In this document: in pieces, positions 60,414 through 64,000 of the stretch
Numbering within the stretch: position 1 is the first letter of the stretch
Layout: every line of letters starts with the position of its first letter
Source of the DNA: Branchiostoma floridae
Taxonomy: Eukaryota > Chordata > Leptocardii > Amphioxiformes > Branchiostomatidae
DNA: 64,000 nt
Direction: 5' to 3'
Assembly (NCBI RefSeq): GCF_000003815.2
Contig: NC_049979.1
Coordinates: forward strand, 21,220,773 to 21,284,772
Program-made: the position numbers and the translations under genes
Notes under the pieces: model-generated
Told to the model about the DNA's origin: nothing
Seen by the model: the letters and a program-made list of their open reading frames with translations, nothing else
Database searches by the model: none

Positions 60414-60845
60414 GATTCGTTCACTATAATTAGAAGTGTCATTCTTGGAGAAAATGGGTATCATTTTGGTGATAACATAGATGTTATCCCACATTTAGTA
60501 TCAAAGTTTGTCTTTGGGCTGGCATTGCAGAGTTTTAGTCTTTGAGCTGGGCAGTAGTTGCTCATTCTCCATAATAAAGGTAAGATTGCAACTTTGGTAC
60601 GATTTGTATACAAAACAAGTTGAATTGTACACATCTGGCAATGTGGTGTTTTATAATCCAAAGATGTACTACACACCAATATATGTATTCCATTGCAAAT
60701 CTTAAGAGAGAATTGTAACCTTTGTCAAAACAAGAATGTTAAAATAAATGTTGAGCAAAGCTTGTGTATTGTGTTGTTATATTTTACACTGATATTCTAA
60801 TGGGTGGGTGCAATTCTGTCGGTTACTTTATTCAAGTACGTTTAT
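60414..60845 (+). other. 3' UTR of the MAP10-like gene
   Basis: Two AATAAA signals (60573-60578 and 60743-60748) lie in AT-rich sequence with no coding potential. Transcript ends are expected near 60600 and 60770. Confidence 0.6.
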
Positions 60846-61000
60846 GAAGGTTAGACATCCAGGTAAGCAATATTCAAATACAATTCAATCTCTGCAACTG
60901 GATAAAAAAAACGGAAATTTACTTCCGGACGTTTCGAGTGACATCTACCACTCTTCTTCGGCGTCACTTCATTCAAGTGTGAAGTGGAGTTACTTTCCAC
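60845..61000 (-). mobile_element. Penelope-like terminal fragment
   Basis: ggttagacatccaggtaa is followed by a motif that on the minus strand reads CCGAAGA-A-GAGTG ... CACTC-GAAACGTC. It has the same layout as the motifs at 24198 and 10942, with one base of the core changed. It is intergenic, just past the MAP10-like gene. Confidence 0.5.
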
Positions 61001-63125
61001 GACTTCATTATGGCAACATTAGCTTCCTTTACAATGTTACTTCTTAGAATATACACTTAAGAAATTGAAATCTGTCAACAATTCGTGCGTGATACGAAAT
61101 CTTTTCTATAAATCTGTACGTACCCGAACCACGTAAATTTTGTGACCTGAGTACTTTTGAGGACTTCTGTATGGCCAGGCTAACGCCGCAGTTTCGTTGT
61201 CTTTCTTTCATAGCCGAATAGCAGTAGACATTCCCACCTGTTTTCGATCGTGTAAGCCATAACTATAGCCAATGCTGATGAAACATAGAAGTGCTCCTTA
61301 ACTAGTTTTGTGGAAAAGTGTATTAGACAGCACAACCTACCATGCTAGTTTGCCAGCAGAAGTGCACGGAAAGTTTTATTTCTTTGAAGAATCTTTGTGT
61401 CATCGTGCCGATAACATGTTTCGATGTGAATGACCTCTGTACACAATAGATTAATAGGGTCATTTCCTTTAACGCAGCGAGACCATTTACATGGCGCAAA
61501 AAGAAAGCACATGTTGAGGTTGTTTACATATACATTGTATTCACAAATGTATACACATACATACACACACATACATATAAGCACATACACATTGACTTGT
61601 CCTGTCGACGGCCAAGGAGATACAAGTACGTCGGAGCTCTTAGAGCTAGACTAGCAATCATTCAGTGATATGCAGTATTTCATCAACACAAATGTTGCGT
61701 CAGATATCAATATACACATGTCTTTATTTTCCACAGATAACTGTCAGAATACAGTTATGCGTTTATGTACAACTTTCTTTCTGTCGATACTGAAGTTAGT
61801 TCCTTTTCAATGCTTGTCTTAGACAATGACGTTATACGGAAAACCTCCTTGTCTTGAGCTGAATGACATGATCCCAAACATCATTCATACATATGTAGCA
61901 TTTGATTTTACTGATTTCATTCCACTTCCGTCCTTGTCACGCACAGTCACAGTATTTGTTGATCGTAAATTTCAAAATCGTCCGAGAGTCGCTTGTATTT
62001 TCCACCTGAAAATCTACCCTAAATCTGCGAACGCCAGTAGATCCATTAAAAACGCACAATGATTGAGATGACATCGGGCGAATAAACGTACTTTCTAAGC
62101 AGAGCAAAGCCCGACAAAACGCATAAAACACGTAAAAACAGTCGAACCGAACCAATGCTTGGAAGAGTACTTACAGTATAAACGCCATTTAGAGCTAACA
62201 GGCTCGTAGGAGGGTTGATTTTCTTGTATGTTGTGTGACAGTTGCTTAGTGATTGTAGCACTTTTTTTGCTAAGTTTACCTATATGTATTTCTAGATTTA
62301 TATACAAGTATGCAAGTATTTACAAATCAGTTTTTTAGACAAATCCATTGTTCCTGTTAACTAAAGTTGAAGCTGCCATGAACGTTTCTGTTATGAATAC
62401 ATTTGTTGGATATTGTATCCACACTACATGGCCGTTTCCATCTCGCCATTGTCCAACATTTTGTCCATTTTCTGGAAAAGCGTCACCCCGCCATCCACCG
62501 TACAGACGGCGACATTCCTCGGTCTCTCTGTGATCTTCGCCCGAGAACGGCCGTCAAACTTCGCCCTTCCCGGCCCACCTGTCCGTGCAGGGAAGGCGGG
62601 ATGGTGCACGGGAGCTGATAGTCTGTATTCCCTACAGGGTTCCGCTGTTGGCGCCGTTCTCTCTTGACGAGCAGAAGATATCGGATACTTCGTGCTACCG
62701 AGCGCTCTCTGTAGAACTCTTCTTAGTTCTTCGATCTGTAAAGAAAAAGAAACAAGTGCTTTTAAAAAGCTGGCATTTTGCCAATGTTTGCGTGTGTGAA
62801 CGTTTTTTTCTAGTTATTAGAATGTCATATAAATAGAACAGAGTAACTAAACCTGATATTGGCGCATGGAGAGATTCACATATGTGCCTGAATCTAGATC
62901 TAGACGCCACCTGTTAAAATTTGCGTGAAGTGCAGCAAATTTCACTACACTGCCTGTTTTTGAGTGAGCTCTGTTGCGGGGCATTTTTAAGTTGTTTTTT
63001 TTTTAATTTTTATTTCTATTCGGCAAAAAAACGAAGCGGCGAATCCGTTAACCAAAGAAATAAATTGGTGTGGCCAAATGGATGTAAAAATTAGTATTTT
63101 AATGGTGTAAAAAAGAAAAAAAAAA
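61001..63125. other. Intergenic, nothing recognisable
   Basis: The only structure I see is a loose (CA)n/(TACA)n tract at about 61540-61595. ORFs are all below 90 codons and show no family resemblance. Confidence 0.6.
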
Positions 63126-63198
63126 TCTACCTCCCCGGATTCGAACCGGGAGCATTGGTTTAGAATGCGTAAACTTTAACCACTGCGCCAGTGCGAAC
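63126..63198 (-). pseudogene. tRNA-like sequence, probably a tRNA-derived relic
   Basis: The minus strand has an A-box (tggcgcagtggttaa), a perfect 5-bp T-arm around ttcgaat (cccgg/ccggg), a possible anticodon arm gttta/taaac with CAT at the anticodon position, and a T-run directly after. The 5' and 3' acceptor strands do not pair and position 33 is not T. A working tRNA is therefore unlikely. Confidence 0.5.
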
Positions 63199-63668
63199 GT
63201 GTTGAAACAAGAAAGCTTTTAAAAAAAGCTGGCCGGGGCGCATTTGGAAGGACTACCTCAAAATTTCATGTTGTGTTCCAGTAAAATGTGCATCATTATT
63301 AAACTAGAAGTTTATATCTAAAATCTATGGGAAGTTGGCTGGAAACCTTTGTTCACTGGTATAATTGGATTTTCCGGCGTACTTTTGTGGGCGGAATTGT
63401 ATCCCTTGTGTGCGCTGTGTGCCGGATATAAAAATCGTAAAAGAAACTCCGGTGCGAGACCACAGCCAAAGGCGGGAAGAGGTCCCGGATGTGCATTGTC
63501 GTTCTTTCTTCGTGACAGAAATTTCACAGGCAGACATGGTACGAATATGTAATGAACAGATTATGGACGGTCAATACTTCTCAAGCTTCTGAATCGTTTG
63601 GATATGAAAATTATCGTGCTGAAGATATTTATACGTGTCTGGGGGATCCTACCAGACAACTTGTATAA

Positions 63669-64000
63669 CCAATCAGAAACCAGTCTGCGATTCTCCGCCA
63701 ATCAACGATCAAATTGGCGTGTTGCTTTCTACCACGTCCGTAATAGGGATGTCTGAATCTTAATTTGCATACGGCAGCATATATAAACATGTTATGGTGG
63801 GTCCGGTGAGGCCGGAGTTGCGTCCTTGACTGGTTTGCGTGGGGTGCGGATCCATTGTGTACAGGTTTGTGTCCGATTTGGTGATTTGATAGAAAGAAAT
63901 AACAATTTATGGAGTAGAGTTTGTTAAGCGAAATGTTTCTAGTTTGGTGATTTTGTGAGGTAAGGTTTGTTGTGGTGTATTTTTCTTAGAATTTTTTTTT
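63669..64000 (+). promoter_or_regulatory. Promoter (two CCAAT, octamer, TATA) and probable non-coding first exon of a downstream gene
   Basis: CCAAT boxes lie at 63669-63673 and 63698-63702, the octamer ATTTGCAT at 63763-63770 and TATATAAA at 63780-63787, all on the + strand in the order of a strong pol II promoter. Transcription would begin near 63812. About 150 bp downstream, GAG|GTAAGG (donor at 63960) fits a first exon of 63812-63959 with no long ORF. The gene body is outside the window. Histone and snRNA genes use the same combination, but the following sequence does not look like either. Confidence 0.55.

Overview
The window is animal nuclear DNA. It is intron-rich, has GT-AG introns, and most exons hold one domain bounded by phase-1 introns. 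Coding is sparse and transposon debris is dense. The best fit is a cephalochordate (amphioxus, Branchiostoma). The evidence is a huge secreted gene with many CCP (sushi) domains plus a C-type lectin, tRNA-headed SINEs of AmphiSINE type, Penelope-like, CR1-like, piggyBac-like and Helitron-like remnants, and a deuterostome gene set (TMED, RDH13-like, MAP10). The genus is an inference.

Layout. (1) Positions 1-36624, + strand, hold the 3' part of one large secreted protein gene. It has one partial and 35 complete CCP exons, an unrecognised four-exon module, a GCC2/GCC3-type cysteine module, three EGF domains and a terminal C-type lectin domain with EPN and WDD motifs. The CCPs fall into four-domain long homologous repeats: three copies of one type (exons 1-12) and four copies of another (exons 14-29). 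(2) Positions 37610-39929, - strand, hold a complete four-exon p24/TMED cargo-receptor gene. (3) Positions 40510-42430 hold a CR1-like retrotransposon fragment with an intact reverse transcriptase, followed by an intergenic region with a palindromic minisatellite. (4) Positions 45134-51466, + strand, hold an eight-exon ArsS-like radical SAM gene. Its last coding exon has an in-frame TGA where bacterial homologues have a conserved C-terminal Cys, and a good SECIS hairpin lies in the 3' UTR, so it reads as a selenoprotein. (5) Positions 52648-56725, - strand, hold a complete seven-exon RDH13-like short-chain dehydrogenase. It is convergent with the radical SAM gene and divergent from the next gene. 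(6) Positions 57405-60413, + strand, hold a MAP10-like microtubule-associated protein gene with a reading-frame break near its middle. (7) The last 3.5 kb is mostly non-coding. It ends in a promoter with two CCAAT boxes, an octamer and a TATA box, followed by a probable untranslated first exon.

The genes do not form one pathway. The first encodes a probable secreted recognition or matrix protein; the others are housekeeping or organelle genes. The two observations most worth following up are the selenocysteine-containing radical SAM protein and the period-four CCP architecture. After those comes a Penelope-type insertion with hammerhead-like motifs that landed at a splice acceptor and duplicated its pyrimidine tract.
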